A DNA stretch of 46,425 nt from DASVBE01 sp036375995. Its GTDB lineage: Bacteria; Actinomycetota; Actinomycetes; Streptosporangiales; Streptosporangiaceae. The position numbers and the translations under genes are program-made. The first letter of the stretch is position 1. The number at the start of each line of letters is the position of its first letter. Below the pieces are notes generated by a model. That model searched no databases, had not been told where the DNA came from, and saw only the letters and a list, made by a program, of their open reading frames with translations. The stretch lies in assembly GCA_036375995.1 (NCBI GenBank), contig DASVBE010000216.1, positions 1-46,425 on the forward strand, read 5' to 3'. Positions 1-6,218 of this stretch are shown piece after piece.

Positions 1-347
1 GTGCCGTCCGCGGTGACCTCGGCGACGAAGGTGGCCGCCCCGGCGATCCGGACCCCGCTGATCACGTCCTGCTCGGTGATATCGCGCCGGGCCGCGCACT
101 GGGTGCACAGCGTGACCCGTCCCGCGGCCAGGATCCCGTCCAGCAGGTCCGCCAGCGGCGCCGCGTGCGGCAGGGCCAGCTGGCCGGCCCGGCCCGGCAG
201 CGCCAGCCAGGCGGCCTCGCCGGTGAGCCACAGCGACACCTCGAGACCGCTGGCCATGGCGGCGGCGGCCACGGTGAGCGCCTGGTTGCAGCGCTCGGGA
301 TCCTCGGTGCCCGAGGTGATCTTGACGACCAGGGCGTGAGCGGGCAT
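1..347 (-). CDS. DsrE-like family protein, partial (C-terminus beyond window)
   Basis: An open minus-strand frame runs from an ATG at 347 to the window edge without a stop, giving about 115 visible codons. It starts MPAHALVVKITSGTEDPERC, followed by alternating hydrophobic strands and helices (EVSLWLTGEAAWLAL) and a CTQCAARR cysteine pair near residue 80. The opening strand, the nucleotide-fold-like alternation and the late CxxC fit DsrE/DsrF-like small proteins, a family linked to sulfur relay, although many members have no known role. It diverges from the small membrane protein gene at 428, leaving 80 bp for two promoters. The C-terminus is not seen. Sulfur transfer is a family-level inference; the CxxC is not the single cysteine of classical DsrE. 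Confidence 0.7.
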   Translation of the reverse strand, partial: MPAHALVVKITSGTEDPERCNQALTVAAAAMASGLEVSLWLTGEAAWLALPGRAGQLALPHAAPLADLLDGILAAGRVTLCTQCAARRDITEQDVISGVRIAGAATFVAEVTADG

Positions 348-427
348 GAGCAACCCTAACCTGCCGGAACCCGCCAGCCCGGCGGGTCACCGGCCGGGCC
401 CGGGGCCGGGCGGCCTACACTCGCCCC

Positions 428-637
428 ATGCCGGCACAGGTCAGCGGAATCCTGCTGGTGGCCGTGTTCGCCGTCGCCGCGGTGGCCGGGGCCGTCCTCG
501 CCTGGCGCCTGGTCGCGCTCAGCGCTCCGTCCATCCGCCGCCCGCCGGCCGCCCCGCCGCCCCGCCCCCGGGCAGCCCCCGTTAAGGCTCCGGCCGTTTC
601 TGAGCCAGCCCCCGCGAAGCCCGACGGCACGCCGTAG
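428..637 (+). CDS. small single-pass membrane protein, Pro-rich tail
   Basis: Sixty-nine residues. An N-terminal hydrophobic segment (about residues 6-30, with ILLVAVFAVAAVAGAVLAW) is followed by a short basic stretch and a tail rich in Pro and Ala, so the likely topology is one membrane helix with a disordered tail. The ATG is preceded by TACACT at 416-421, six bases upstream, with no convincing ribosome-binding site, which fits a leaderless transcript. No family is recognised. The codon pattern matches its neighbours, and the promoter-like hexamer argues that the ORF is real, but the function is unknown. Confidence 0.55.
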   Translation: MPAQVSGILLVAVFAVAAVAGAVLAWRLVALSAPSIRRPPAAPPPRPRAAPVKAPAVSEPAPAKPDGTP

Positions 638-661
638 CGCTGGCCTGGTGCGTGGGGGCAT

Positions 662-709
662 CCGCTTCCTCGGCTCCGATTGCTTTGGTTCGCGCCCATG
701 AGGAAGCGG
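662..709. repeat. 10-bp inverted repeat between small membrane gene and nitrobindin gene
   Basis: CCGCTTCCTC at 662-671 is the exact reverse complement of GAGGAAGCGG at 700-709, with a 28-nt spacer. It lies 24 bp after the stop of the small membrane protein gene and could be a transcription terminator or an mRNA stabiliser. There is no U-tract on either side, so intrinsic termination is not established. Confidence 0.45.
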
Positions 710-780
710 GGGAGGAGCAGGCAGACGGAAGCAGGGGGAGCAGGGATGGACCGGCTGGGGAGGTCCTAACCTTGTCCGTC

Positions 781-1299
781 ATGGACGACGTGAAGCCGCA
801 CCCCAGCCTGGCCCCGCTGCTGTTCCTGCTCGGCCGCTGGGAGGGCGCTGGGGTGGGCGGCTACCCGACCATCGAGAGCTTCCACTTCGGCCAGGAGATC
901 ACCTTCAGCCACAACGGCAAGCCGTTCCTGATCTACACCAGCCGGACCTGGCGGCTGGACAATGACGGCACGATCGGGGCGCCGCTGGCCACCGAGACCG
1001 GCTACTGGCGCCCGCAGCCGGACAGCAAGCTGGAGGTGCTGCTCGCCCACCCGACCGGCTTCGTCGAGGTGTACCTGGGCGAGATCGACGGCACCAGGAT
1101 CGACATGGCCACCGACGCGGTGGTCCGCACCGAGTCGGCCAAGGAGTACACCGGGGGCCGGCGGCTCTACGGCCTGATCGGCGCCGACCTGGGCTGGGCG
1201 TACGACATGGCCGCGGTCAGCCAGCCGCTGCAGTCGCACATCTCCGCGCAGCTAAAGCGGGTGGAGCCGGGCGCCGCCGCAGCGGAACGCAGGGCATAA
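781..1299 (+). CDS. nitrobindin-like heme-binding beta-barrel protein (THAP4/DUF1794 family)
   Basis: 172 residues from the ATG at 781. The frame is open further upstream, but the ATG sits eight bases after a TAACCT hexamer (767-772), as in other genes here, and the protein then begins at the usual family position. The family hallmark GRWEGAG is at about residues 16-22, followed by FGQEITFSHNGKPFLIYTSR and other barrel strands typical of nitrobindin, a small 10-stranded barrel that binds ferric heme and reacts with NO or peroxynitrite. The late histidine in LQSHISAQLKRVEPG is a candidate proximal heme ligand. The stop codon overlaps the U-tract of a terminator on the opposite strand. Family assignment is firm; the physiological ligand is inferred. 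Confidence 0.88.
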   Translation: MDDVKPHPSLAPLLFLLGRWEGAGVGGYPTIESFHFGQEITFSHNGKPFLIYTSRTWRLDNDGTIGAPLATETGYWRPQPDSKLEVLLAHPTGFVEVYLGEIDGTRIDMATDAVVRTESAKEYTGGRRLYGLIGADLGWAYDMAAVSQPLQSHISAQLKRVEPGAAAAERRA

Positions 1300-1303
1300 A
1301 AAG

Positions 1304-1370
1304 CCCCCGGGCCTGCTCCCGCAACCGGAGTCGCGGGGACCGGCTGGACAAAGGCCGGTCGGCCCGGGGG
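1304..1370 (-). terminator. intrinsic terminator, branched hairpin plus U5, minus strand
   Basis: On the minus strand CCCCCGGGCC (1370-1361) pairs perfectly with GGCCCGGGGG (1313-1304). Between them are a 7-bp hairpin (GACCGGC/GCCGGTC, 1360-1338) and a CCCGC/GCGGG hairpin. CTTTTTA follows immediately, the U-tract being 1302-1298. There is no U-tract in the plus direction, so it mainly serves the minus-strand transcript and not the nitrobindin gene. Confidence 0.7.
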
Positions 1371-1502
1371 TCGGTGTCTGCCGTGAATTCGCCGGCCGCC
1401 GCCTGTCGAGCGGCACGCAGCCGCACGCCTCCCGGCGTGCGCTGGTCTACCGGTGATCCGCGCCCCGCGGCTCAGCCGCGGTGTGCGTCGGCGGGACGGC
1501 GG

Positions 1503-1541
1503 CTAGCTGACAGCCACCTCGCGAGTCCGACATCTATGCAT
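1503..1541 (-). CDS. 12-residue peptide ORF behind an extended Shine-Dalgarno sequence
   Basis: ATG at 1541-1539 through TAG at 1505-1503 encodes MHRCRTREVAVS. The site upstream, AAAGGAGGTGG at 1561-1551, is nine bases from the ATG, which is ideal spacing. The pairing can continue to about sixteen bases of the 16S rRNA 3' tail with one G-U wobble at 1551. Such a strong site in front of so short a frame suggests that the peptide is translated, or that the RNA engages ribosomes. Whether the peptide is conserved cannot be judged here. Confidence 0.5.
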   Translation of the reverse strand: MHRCRTREVAVS

Positions 1542-1576
1542 TCTGTTGGACCACCTCCTTTCCCGCGTTGATCTGA

Positions 1577-1606
1577 ACGCTACGGCACGCCCCGAGCAGT
1601 GGGCAA
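1577..1606 (-). promoter_or_regulatory. promoter of the minus-strand small transcript
   Basis: TTGCCC (1606-1601) and TAGCGT (1582-1577), separated by 18 bp, form a plausible housekeeping-sigma promoter reading leftward, about 15 bp before the extended ribosome-binding site. Confidence 0.5.
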
Positions 1607-1616
1607 CAGGCTTTTG

Positions 1617-1682
1617 CCGTGAGCGAGCGGAAGGCAGCGCCTCCCCAGCGGCCCGGAGCGAGCGGGCCAGCACAGCAGGCCT
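1617..1682 (+). repeat. dispersed repeat, copy A (short form)
   Basis: This segment shares GGAAGGCAGCGCCTC and CCAGCGGCCC, with few mismatches, with the copy at 5036-5234, followed by the common right-end motif GCCAGCACAG. It lies just upstream of fur and next to the small-transcript promoter. It is shorter than the 5.1-kb copy and lacks the left portion. Confidence 0.6.
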
Positions 1683-1714
1683 TGGTGGCGGCCATGCCGC
1701 CCTAGACTCTGGCT

Positions 1715-2140
1715 ATGACGCAGGCGTGGGACGACACCCTGCGGGCCAGCGGCTACCGGGTCACCCCGCAGCGACAGCTCGTCCTGGAGGCGGTCACCAA
1801 GCTGGAGCACGCCACCCCGGAGGAGATCTTCGCCGACATCCGGCAGACCGCCCGCGGCGTGAACGTCTCCACCGTGTACCGGACGCTGGAGCTGCTCGAG
1901 CAGATCGGCCTGGTCACGCACACCCACCTGAGCCACGGCGCGCCGCGGTATCACCTGGCCGCCGAGGCTCAGCACGTGCACCTGGTCTGCCGGGACTGCG
2001 AGAAGGTCATCGAGGTCGAGCCCGCCGCAGTGGCCGGCCTGACCGGCGCGCTGGACGAGCAGTTCGGCTTCGAGACCGACGTCGGGCACCTGACCGTCTT
2101 CGGCCGTTGCGAGAGCTGCCGCCCACCGCGGACCGCATAG
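1715..2140 (+). CDS. Fur-family metalloregulator
   Basis: 141 residues, the usual Fur length. The N-terminal winged helix reads RVTPQRQLVLEAV and later STVYRTLELLEQIGLV, the recognition region of the family. The dimerisation and metal domain has HVHLVCRDCEKV, and a second CESC pair comes near the C-terminus, so a structural Cys4 zinc site is complete. The family represses metal uptake or redox genes with Fe, Zn, Ni, Mn or peroxide as signal; the sequence alone does not settle which. The ATG follows TAGACT (1703-1708) by six bases, which points to a leaderless mRNA. Its TAG stop forms part of the -10 hexamer of the next gene. No Fur box was recognised in its own promoter. Confidence 0.9.
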   Translation: MTQAWDDTLRASGYRVTPQRQLVLEAVTKLEHATPEEIFADIRQTARGVNVSTVYRTLELLEQIGLVTHTHLSHGAPRYHLAAEAQHVHLVCRDCEKVIEVEPAAVAGLTGALDEQFGFETDVGHLTVFGRCESCRPPRTA

Positions 2141-2143
2141 CCT
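2138..2143 (+). promoter_or_regulatory. -10-like hexamer sharing the fur stop codon
   Basis: TAGCCT: its first three bases are the fur TAG stop. It lies six bases before the ygfZ ATG at 2150, which is leaderless spacing. Confidence 0.45.
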
Positions 2144-2149
2144 GGGCTC

Positions 2150-3184
2150 ATGGACAGCCCTCTTCTCGCCGCGCCCGGGGCGGTGCCGGCCACCGGCCTG
2201 GACGCCGGCGTGGCCGCCCACTACGGCGACCCGTACGCCGAGCAGCGCGCCCTCGACACCTCGGCCGGCGTGGTCGACCGGTCGCATCTCGGCGTCATCC
2301 GGATCACCGGCCAGGACCGGCTGTCCTGGCTGCACAGCCTGAGCACCCAGCACGTGGAGCAGCTGGCCCCCGGCAGCGCCGCGGAGACGCTGATCCTCAG
2401 CCCGCAGGGGCACGTGGAGCACCACCTGACGCTGACCGACGACGGCACCGCGCTGTGGGCCCACGTCGCCCCGGGCACCCAGGAAGCGCTGCTGGCCTTC
2501 CTGACCTCGATGCGGTTCATGCTCCGGGTCGACCCGCAGGACGTGACGGGGGAGTTCGCCGTTCTCACGCTCCAGGGGCCCGCCGCCCAGCAGGCCCTGG
2601 CCGGGTCCCCGGCGGCCACCATCGCCAATGCGTACTCCATAGATCTGATCGTGGCGCGCAGGCAGCTTGCCGAGGCAGTGGCGAAGCTGCAGGCGGGCGG
2701 GGCGGTGCTGGCGGGCATGTGGGCGCACGAGGCGCTGCGGATCGCGGCCCGGCGCCCGCGGGCGGGCCTGGACACCGACCACAGGACGATCCCGCATGAG
2801 GTGGGCTGGATCGAGACCGCAGTGCACCTGAGCAAGGGCTGCTACCGCGGCCAGGAAACGGTGGCCCGGGTGCACAACCTCGGTCACCCGCCGCGCCGCC
2901 TGGTCTTCCTGCACCTGGACGGCAGCACCGACGAACTGCCCGGGCACGGCGACCCGGTGCAGGCCGGCGGGACCACGGTGGGCTTCGTCGGGTCCAGCGC
3001 GCGGCACTACGAGCTGGGCCCGATCGCGCTGGGCCTGATCAAGCGAACGGTGCCGGTGGACGCCCCGCTGACCGCGGCGGGCGTGGCCGCGGCGCAGGAA
3101 GTGATCGTCCCGCCGGACGCCGGGGCCAACGTGCAGATCACGCTCCGCCGTCCACGCGGCGACCTGCGGCGAGCCCGGCCGTAG
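2150..3184 (+). CDS. ygfZ: YgfZ/GcvT-like folate-binding protein
   Basis: 344 residues. The signature KGCYRGQETVARVHN (about residues 227-241) is diagnostic for the YgfZ/IBA57 branch of GcvT-like proteins, whose Cys-containing KGCYxGQE loop supports folate-dependent assembly or repair of Fe-S enzymes. Upstream, DRLSWLHSLSTQHVEQL matches the first folate-binding subdomain. It is shorter than a true glycine-cleavage T protein and has no gcvH or gcvP neighbours. It lies next to an iron-type regulator gene, which suits an Fe-S role, but that link is inference. The start follows TAGCCT by six bases. Confidence 0.88.
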   Translation: MDSPLLAAPGAVPATGLDAGVAAHYGDPYAEQRALDTSAGVVDRSHLGVIRITGQDRLSWLHSLSTQHVEQLAPGSAAETLILSPQGHVEHHLTLTDDGTALWAHVAPGTQEALLAFLTSMRFMLRVDPQDVTGEFAVLTLQGPAAQQALAGSPAATIANAYSIDLIVARRQLAEAVAKLQAGGAVLAGMWAHEALRIAARRPRAGLDTDHRTIPHEVGWIETAVHLSKGCYRGQETVARVHNLGHPPRRLVFLHLDGSTDELPGHGDPVQAGGTTVGFVGSSARHYELGPIALGLIKRTVPVDAPLTAAGVAAAQEVIVPPDAGANVQITLRRPRGDLRRARP

Positions 3185-3239
3185 CCCGCGAGTAGCCTTA
3201 GGCCGCCGGAGACAGCCCGTCTGCCTGGAGGTTCACGAG

Positions 3240-4175
3240 GTGCTGCGCCGTGTACTGCTGGCCGCTTCGGCCAGTGACCGGATCCGCCAGATCATCACCA
3301 CCGCGCCGTACACCCGCGACGTGGTCGCCCGGTTCGTCGCCGGCGACACCACGGACGACGTGCTGGCCACGGCCGGCCGGCTGCTCGCGGACGGCCTGCT
3401 GGCTACCGTGGACTACCTGGGCGAGGGCACCACCGACCCGGACCAGGCGGCCGCAGCGGCCGGCACCTACGTGCGGCTGCTCGACGCGCTCGGCGAGGCC
3501 GGGCTGGCGGCCGGGGGCCGGGCCGAGCTGTCGGTCAAGCCCACCGCGATCGGCCTGGGGCTGCCCGAGCACGGCGAGAAGACCGCGGCCGGGCACCTGG
3601 CCCGGATCTGCGCGGCGGCGGCCGCCGCGGGCACCACGGTCACGGTGGACATGGAGGACCACACCCGGGTCGAGGCCAGCCTGCGGATCGTGGCCGAACT
3701 GCGGCCGGAGTACCCGCGGCTGGGCTGCGTCCTCCAGTCCTACCTGCGGCGCACCGAGGCGGACTGCGCGGCGCTGGCCGTGCCCGGGTCCCGGGTCCGC
3801 CTGTGCAAGGGCGCCTACCAGGCTCCGCACGACGTGGCCTTCGGGACCCGGGCCGAGGTGGACCGGTCCTTCGCGCGCTGCCTGCGGCTGCTCATGCACG
3901 GCGGGGGCTATCCGATGGTGGCCACCCACGACCCGCGGCTGATCGCCATCACCGCCGCGCAGGCGTCGCTGGCTGGCCGGGACCCGGCCAGCTTCGAGTA
4001 CCAGATGCTGTACGGCATCCGCCCGGCGGAGCAGCGCCGCCTGGCGGACGGCGGCGCCCAGCTGCGCGTCTACCTGCCCTACGGCCGGGACTGGTACGGC
4101 TATCTTGTCCGGCGCCTGGCCGAGCGGCCCGCCAACCTGGCGTTCTTCCTGCGCTCCCTGGCGTCGACGCGGTAA
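3240..4175 (+). CDS. proline dehydrogenase (monofunctional PRODH)
   Basis: 311 residues, the normal size of the single-domain actinobacterial enzyme. It oxidises L-proline to pyrroline-5-carboxylate with FAD and passes electrons to the respiratory chain. Barrel motifs are clear: SVKPTAIGLGL, VTVDMEDHTRVEASL, RVRLCKGAYQAPHD, and near the C-terminus FEYQMLYGIRP with RVYLPYGRDWYGYLVRRLAE, the region holding the substrate-binding arginines. The GTG start at 3240 follows a GGAGG site by about nine bases; a TAGCCT hexamer at 3194 gives a leader of roughly 40 nt. No P5C dehydrogenase gene is present; the next gene is proC. Confidence 0.9.
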   Translation: MLRRVLLAASASDRIRQIITTAPYTRDVVARFVAGDTTDDVLATAGRLLADGLLATVDYLGEGTTDPDQAAAAAGTYVRLLDALGEAGLAAGGRAELSVKPTAIGLGLPEHGEKTAAGHLARICAAAAAAGTTVTVDMEDHTRVEASLRIVAELRPEYPRLGCVLQSYLRRTEADCAALAVPGSRVRLCKGAYQAPHDVAFGTRAEVDRSFARCLRLLMHGGGYPMVATHDPRLIAITAAQASLAGRDPASFEYQMLYGIRPAEQRRLADGGAQLRVYLPYGRDWYGYLVRRLAERPANLAFFLRSLASTR

Positions 4176-4207
4176 ACCCGTTGGCCGGCCCGGGTAGGGT
4201 CGGGGCC

Positions 4208-5002
4208 GTGATTGCGATACTCGGAACCGGCCGGATGGGCGAGGCGCTGCTGTCGGGCATCCTGCGGGCAGGCGCGCCGCCCGAGGGCGTCATCGCGGCG
4301 GTGCGCCGCGACGAGCGGGCCCAGGCGGTGCGGAAGGCTTACGGCGTGGAGACCGCCACCGCGGCGGCCGCCGCGCAACGCGCGGAGACCCTGATCCTGG
4401 CGGTCAAGCCGCAGGACATGGCGGCGCTGCTGGAGGAGGTCGCGCCGGTGATCCCGGCCGGGCGGCTGGTGGTCTCGGTCGCGGCCGGCATCCCCACGCC
4501 GTTCATCGAGGCGAGGCTGCCCGCCGGGGTGCCGGTGGTCCGGGTGATGTCCAACACCCCGGTGCTGGTCGACGAGGCGATGAGCGTGATCTCCGCGGGC
4601 GCGCACGCAGGGGAGGAGCACCTGCGCCGGACCGAGGAACTGCTGAGCCCGGTTGGCCGTGTGCTGCGCATCCCCGAATCCCAGCAGGACGCCGCCACCG
4701 CGCTGTCCGGCAGCGGGCCCGCCTACGTGTTCTATCTGGTCGAGGCGATGGTCGACGCCGGGATCCTGCTCGGCATGGCGCGCGGAAACGCGCTGGAAAT
4801 GGTCACCCAGGCCGTGTTCGGCGCGGCCACCATGCTCCGCGACACCGGCGAGCACCCGGTGATCCTGCGCGAGGCGGTGACCTCCCCCGGCGGGACCACG
4901 ATCAGCGCGATCAGGGAACTGGAACGGCACGGGGTGCGGGCCGCGTTCCTGGCCGCGATCGAGGCCGCGCGGGATCGCGGCCGCGAACTCGGCGGCGGCT
5001 AG
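4208..5002 (+). CDS. proC: pyrroline-5-carboxylate reductase
   Basis: 264 residues from a GTG start. The N-terminal Rossmann motif is IAILGTGRMGEALLSG. The middle holds LILAVKPQDM and VRVMSNTPVLVDEAMS, and the C-terminal dimer domain carries the family signature around ALSGSGPAYVFYLVEAM and LREAVTSPGGTT. It catalyses the last step of proline synthesis with NAD(P)H. It starts 32 bp after proline dehydrogenase, with TAGGGT (4195-4200) seven bases before the GTG, suggesting its own leaderless transcript. The frame is open upstream, but the Rossmann start fixes the GTG. The stop lies in a 10-bp inverted repeat, the likely terminator. Confidence 0.95.
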   Translation: MIAILGTGRMGEALLSGILRAGAPPEGVIAAVRRDERAQAVRKAYGVETATAAAAAQRAETLILAVKPQDMAALLEEVAPVIPAGRLVVSVAAGIPTPFIEARLPAGVPVVRVMSNTPVLVDEAMSVISAGAHAGEEHLRRTEELLSPVGRVLRIPESQQDAATALSGSGPAYVFYLVEAMVDAGILLGMARGNALEMVTQAVFGAATMLRDTGEHPVILREAVTSPGGTTISAIRELERHGVRAAFLAAIEAARDRGRELGGG

Positions 5003-5040
5003 CCAGGTCAGGCAATCCGCTGGCGGGTCAGCTAGCCGCC
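4994..5040 (+). terminator. stem-loop at the proC stop
   Basis: GGCGGCTAGC (4994-5003, containing the TAG stop) is the exact reverse complement of GCTAGCCGCC (5031-5040), with a 27-nt loop. It probably stabilises or ends the proC mRNA; there is no U-tract. Confidence 0.5.
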
Positions 5041-5234
5041 GGCGGAGCCGGCCAGCGAGCGCAGGGCCGCGGCGCTGTTTTCCCGACGAGCGATGAGGCG
5101 CGACGAAGGAGCGCCGAGGAAGGCAGCGCCTCTCCAGCGGCCCTGCGCTCGCCAGCCAGCACAGCGCGCCGGGGGAGCGAGGAGGAAGGCAGCGCGGCTA
5201 AAGGGCGGCCTGGCGCGAGCCAGCCAGCACAGTC
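5036..5234 (+). repeat. dispersed repeat, copy B (longest form)
   Basis: The block 5047-5093 (GCCGGCCAGCGAGCGCAGGG through CCCGACGAGCGA) is identical over 47 bases to the reverse complement of 19328-19374. The match continues through GGCGCGACGAAGGAGCGCC with few changes. Inside, GAGGAAGGCAGCGC and GCCAGCCAGCACAG each occur twice (5116 and 5180; 5150 and 5219), so this copy contains an internal duplication. It has no coding capacity and no transposase. Confidence 0.75.
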
Positions 5235-5372
5235 ATACCGTTAGGCGATCTTTCCTGTGGCGCATTGGCGGGGCCTCTGAGCTGCACTGGGATAGAACGT
5301 GAACCATGTTGCGGTGTGCGGCAGGATCCGGTTAAAGGACAGATCTGGCGTATATGAGTTCTCCCGCCGGGG

Positions 5373-5400
5373 TTGCCCTTTTCCGTACAGGACTTACTCT
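5373..5400 (+). promoter_or_regulatory. promoter of the excisionase/BldC-type regulator gene
   Basis: TTGCCC (5373-5378) and TACTCT (5395-5400), 16 bp apart, lie 68 bp before the ATG at 5469, giving a leader of about 60 nt with a GAGG site. Confidence 0.5.
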
Positions 5401-5468
5401 GGAGACGGACGTGACTGGTGCGCCAAATCCGGCTTGGCGCACGCAGGTCCGCCAGAAGAGGTCCCCAC

Positions 5469-5678
5469 ATGACAGTTGAAGCAACCGCCTCCCCGCTCAG
5501 CGATGTCAGGTTCCTGACTGTGGCTGAGGTGGCCACCATCATGCGCGTGTCGAAGATGACCGTTTACCGGCTCGTGCACTCTGGTGATCTCGAGGCTATC
5601 CGGGTCGGCCGTTCGTTCCGCGTCCCGGAACAGGCGGTTAATCAGTACCTGCGTGATGCCTTCGTGGCTAACGTCTGA
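5469..5678 (+). CDS. small excisionase/BldC-type helix-turn-helix regulator
   Basis: 69 residues from the ATG at 5469, which follows AGAGG at good spacing; the frame is open upstream without coding character. The body VRFLTVAEVATIMRVSKMTV, then YRLVHSGDLEAIRVGRSFRVP, is the MerR-type winged helix of excisionase-family and BldC-like proteins: recognition helix VSKMTVYRLV, wing RVGRSFRV. Such proteins bind DNA cooperatively without an effector domain. The arginine-rich GGHRR motif of BldC itself is replaced by GRSFR, so this is a paralogue; the true BldC homologue in this window is at 26710-26919. It precedes the bS22-like gene, an arrangement I associate with actinomycetes. Confidence 0.85.
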   Translation: MTVEATASPLSDVRFLTVAEVATIMRVSKMTVYRLVHSGDLEAIRVGRSFRVPEQAVNQYLRDAFVANV

Positions 5679-5847
5679 TCTTCCCCTGCACTGCGGCCTG
5701 ACCGGATAATCCGGCCCGGTCCGCATGCGGTTGCGCGCTGCCGTCTGCCCCGCGCCGCGGGCTGTGTCTGGCCTGCTCACCGGCGTGCGGAGCGGCCTGG
5801 GCGGACACCGCGGGCGGCGTCTGGCCGGGCCGCGAGACGGCGCTGCG

Positions 5848-5884
5848 CGGTCGCGGCCCGGCCTGCCCGCGGGCCCCGCGACCG
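5848..5884. repeat. long GC hairpin
   Basis: CGGTCGCGG (5848-5856) pairs with CCGCGACCG (5876-5884), and the stem extends with CCCG/CGGG (5857-5860 with 5870-5873). No U-tract is seen; it could be a structured RNA or terminator. Confidence 0.45.
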
Positions 5885-5951
5885 GTCTGCGGCCGGTCCT
5901 CGCGGCAGGCGGGATGGCCGGCTGCGTGGCACCAAGGGGTACGCTGTTGCG

Positions 5952-5979
5952 TTGACCCGTATAAGCCGCCCTGTATCAG
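5952..5979 (+). promoter_or_regulatory. possible promoter of the bS22-like gene
   Basis: TTGACC (5952-5957) and TATCAG (5974-5979) are 16 bp apart. TATAAG at 5960-5965 is an alternative -10. The leader would be about 45 nt. Confidence 0.4.
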
Positions 5980-6031
5980 GCCGCGGCATGGGCATGCCGG
6001 TCAGCCAATGACTTCGAGCGAGGGTGGTTCC

Positions 6032-6130
6032 GTGGGTTCCGTTATCAAGAAGCGCCGCAAGCGGATGGCCAAGAAGAAGCACCGCAAGCTGCTGCGGAAG
6101 ACCAGGGTGCAGCGCAGGAACAAGAAGTAG
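6032..6130 (+). CDS. 32-residue basic ribosomal protein bS22-like (AURKAIP1/COX24 domain)
   Basis: GTG at 6032 to TAG at 6128 encodes 32 residues, about half of them Lys or Arg. It begins MGSVIKKRRKRMAKKKHRKL and ends RVQRRNKK. This matches the tiny actinobacterial AURKAIP1/COX24-domain protein found on the mycobacterial small subunit (bS22), where it packs against 16S rRNA in the decoding region. A purine-rich AGGGTGG precedes the start. Its size is below common gene-calling limits, so it is easily missed. The ribosomal role rests on established knowledge of the family. Confidence 0.88.
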   Translation: MGSVIKKRRKRMAKKKHRKLLRKTRVQRRNKK

Positions 6131-6218
6131 CGCGGCACGCTCGCCCCGCCTGGCCGAGTTTTCCCCCGCCCGGCCAGGCCCGGCGCTGGCGGGTCGCGGT
6201 GCAGATCGGGGGCGCGGG

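Larger units (their letters stand above)
1297..1577 (-). ncRNA. candidate small transcript with 12-codon ORF and three-way-junction terminator
   Basis: A complete minus-strand unit sits in the gap between the nitrobindin and fur genes. A promoter at 1606-1577 would start RNA near 1570. The RNA then has an extended ribosome-binding site (1562-1547), a 12-codon ORF (1541-1503), and several perfect hairpins: 1465-1481 (CCGCGGC stem), 1423-1440 (GCACGCC stem with a GGGA tetraloop) and 1338-1360. It ends in a 10-bp stem, 1304-1313 with 1361-1370, which encloses two arms and is followed by five U residues (1302-1298). Expected length is about 270 nt. No Rfam family was recognised by eye. It could be a dual-function small RNA, a leader peptide transcript without a downstream gene, or an antisense regulator of the nitrobindin mRNA end. 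Confidence 0.55.
5003..5468. other. gene-free stretch: repeat copy plus regulator promoter
   Basis: The left half (5036-5234) is the dispersed repeat copy B. The right half (about 5235-5468) is less GC-rich than its surroundings and holds the promoter and leader of the excisionase-type regulator. The short frames across it have no homology-like features and were not called. Confidence 0.6.
5679..6031. other. gene-free stretch with strong hairpins and a promoter
   Basis: No supported gene. It starts with a small palindromic region (GACCGG...CCGGTC, about 5700-5722) that may end the regulator transcript. A long hairpin (5848-5884) and a promoter-like pair (5952-5979) before the bS22 gene follow. 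Confidence 0.5.

Noticed and set aside
1..339. 112-codon plus-strand frame at the window start
   Set aside because: The minus-strand frame has a coherent DsrE-like protein with ATG at 347; the plus frame is Ser/Arg/Ala-rich without features.
1547..1562. Fragment of a 16S rRNA gene (TGGACCACCTCCTTTC)
   Set aside because: Only 16 bases match and nothing upstream resembles 16S helix 45; on the minus strand it makes sense as an extended ribosome-binding site.
1580..3007. 475-codon minus-strand frame opposite fur and ygfZ
   Set aside because: Crosses two well-supported genes with complete motifs; Gly/Arg/His-rich shadow.
5093..5302. 69-codon plus-strand ORF across repeat copy B
   Set aside because: The frame consists of the dispersed repeat and has no ribosome-binding site or domain.
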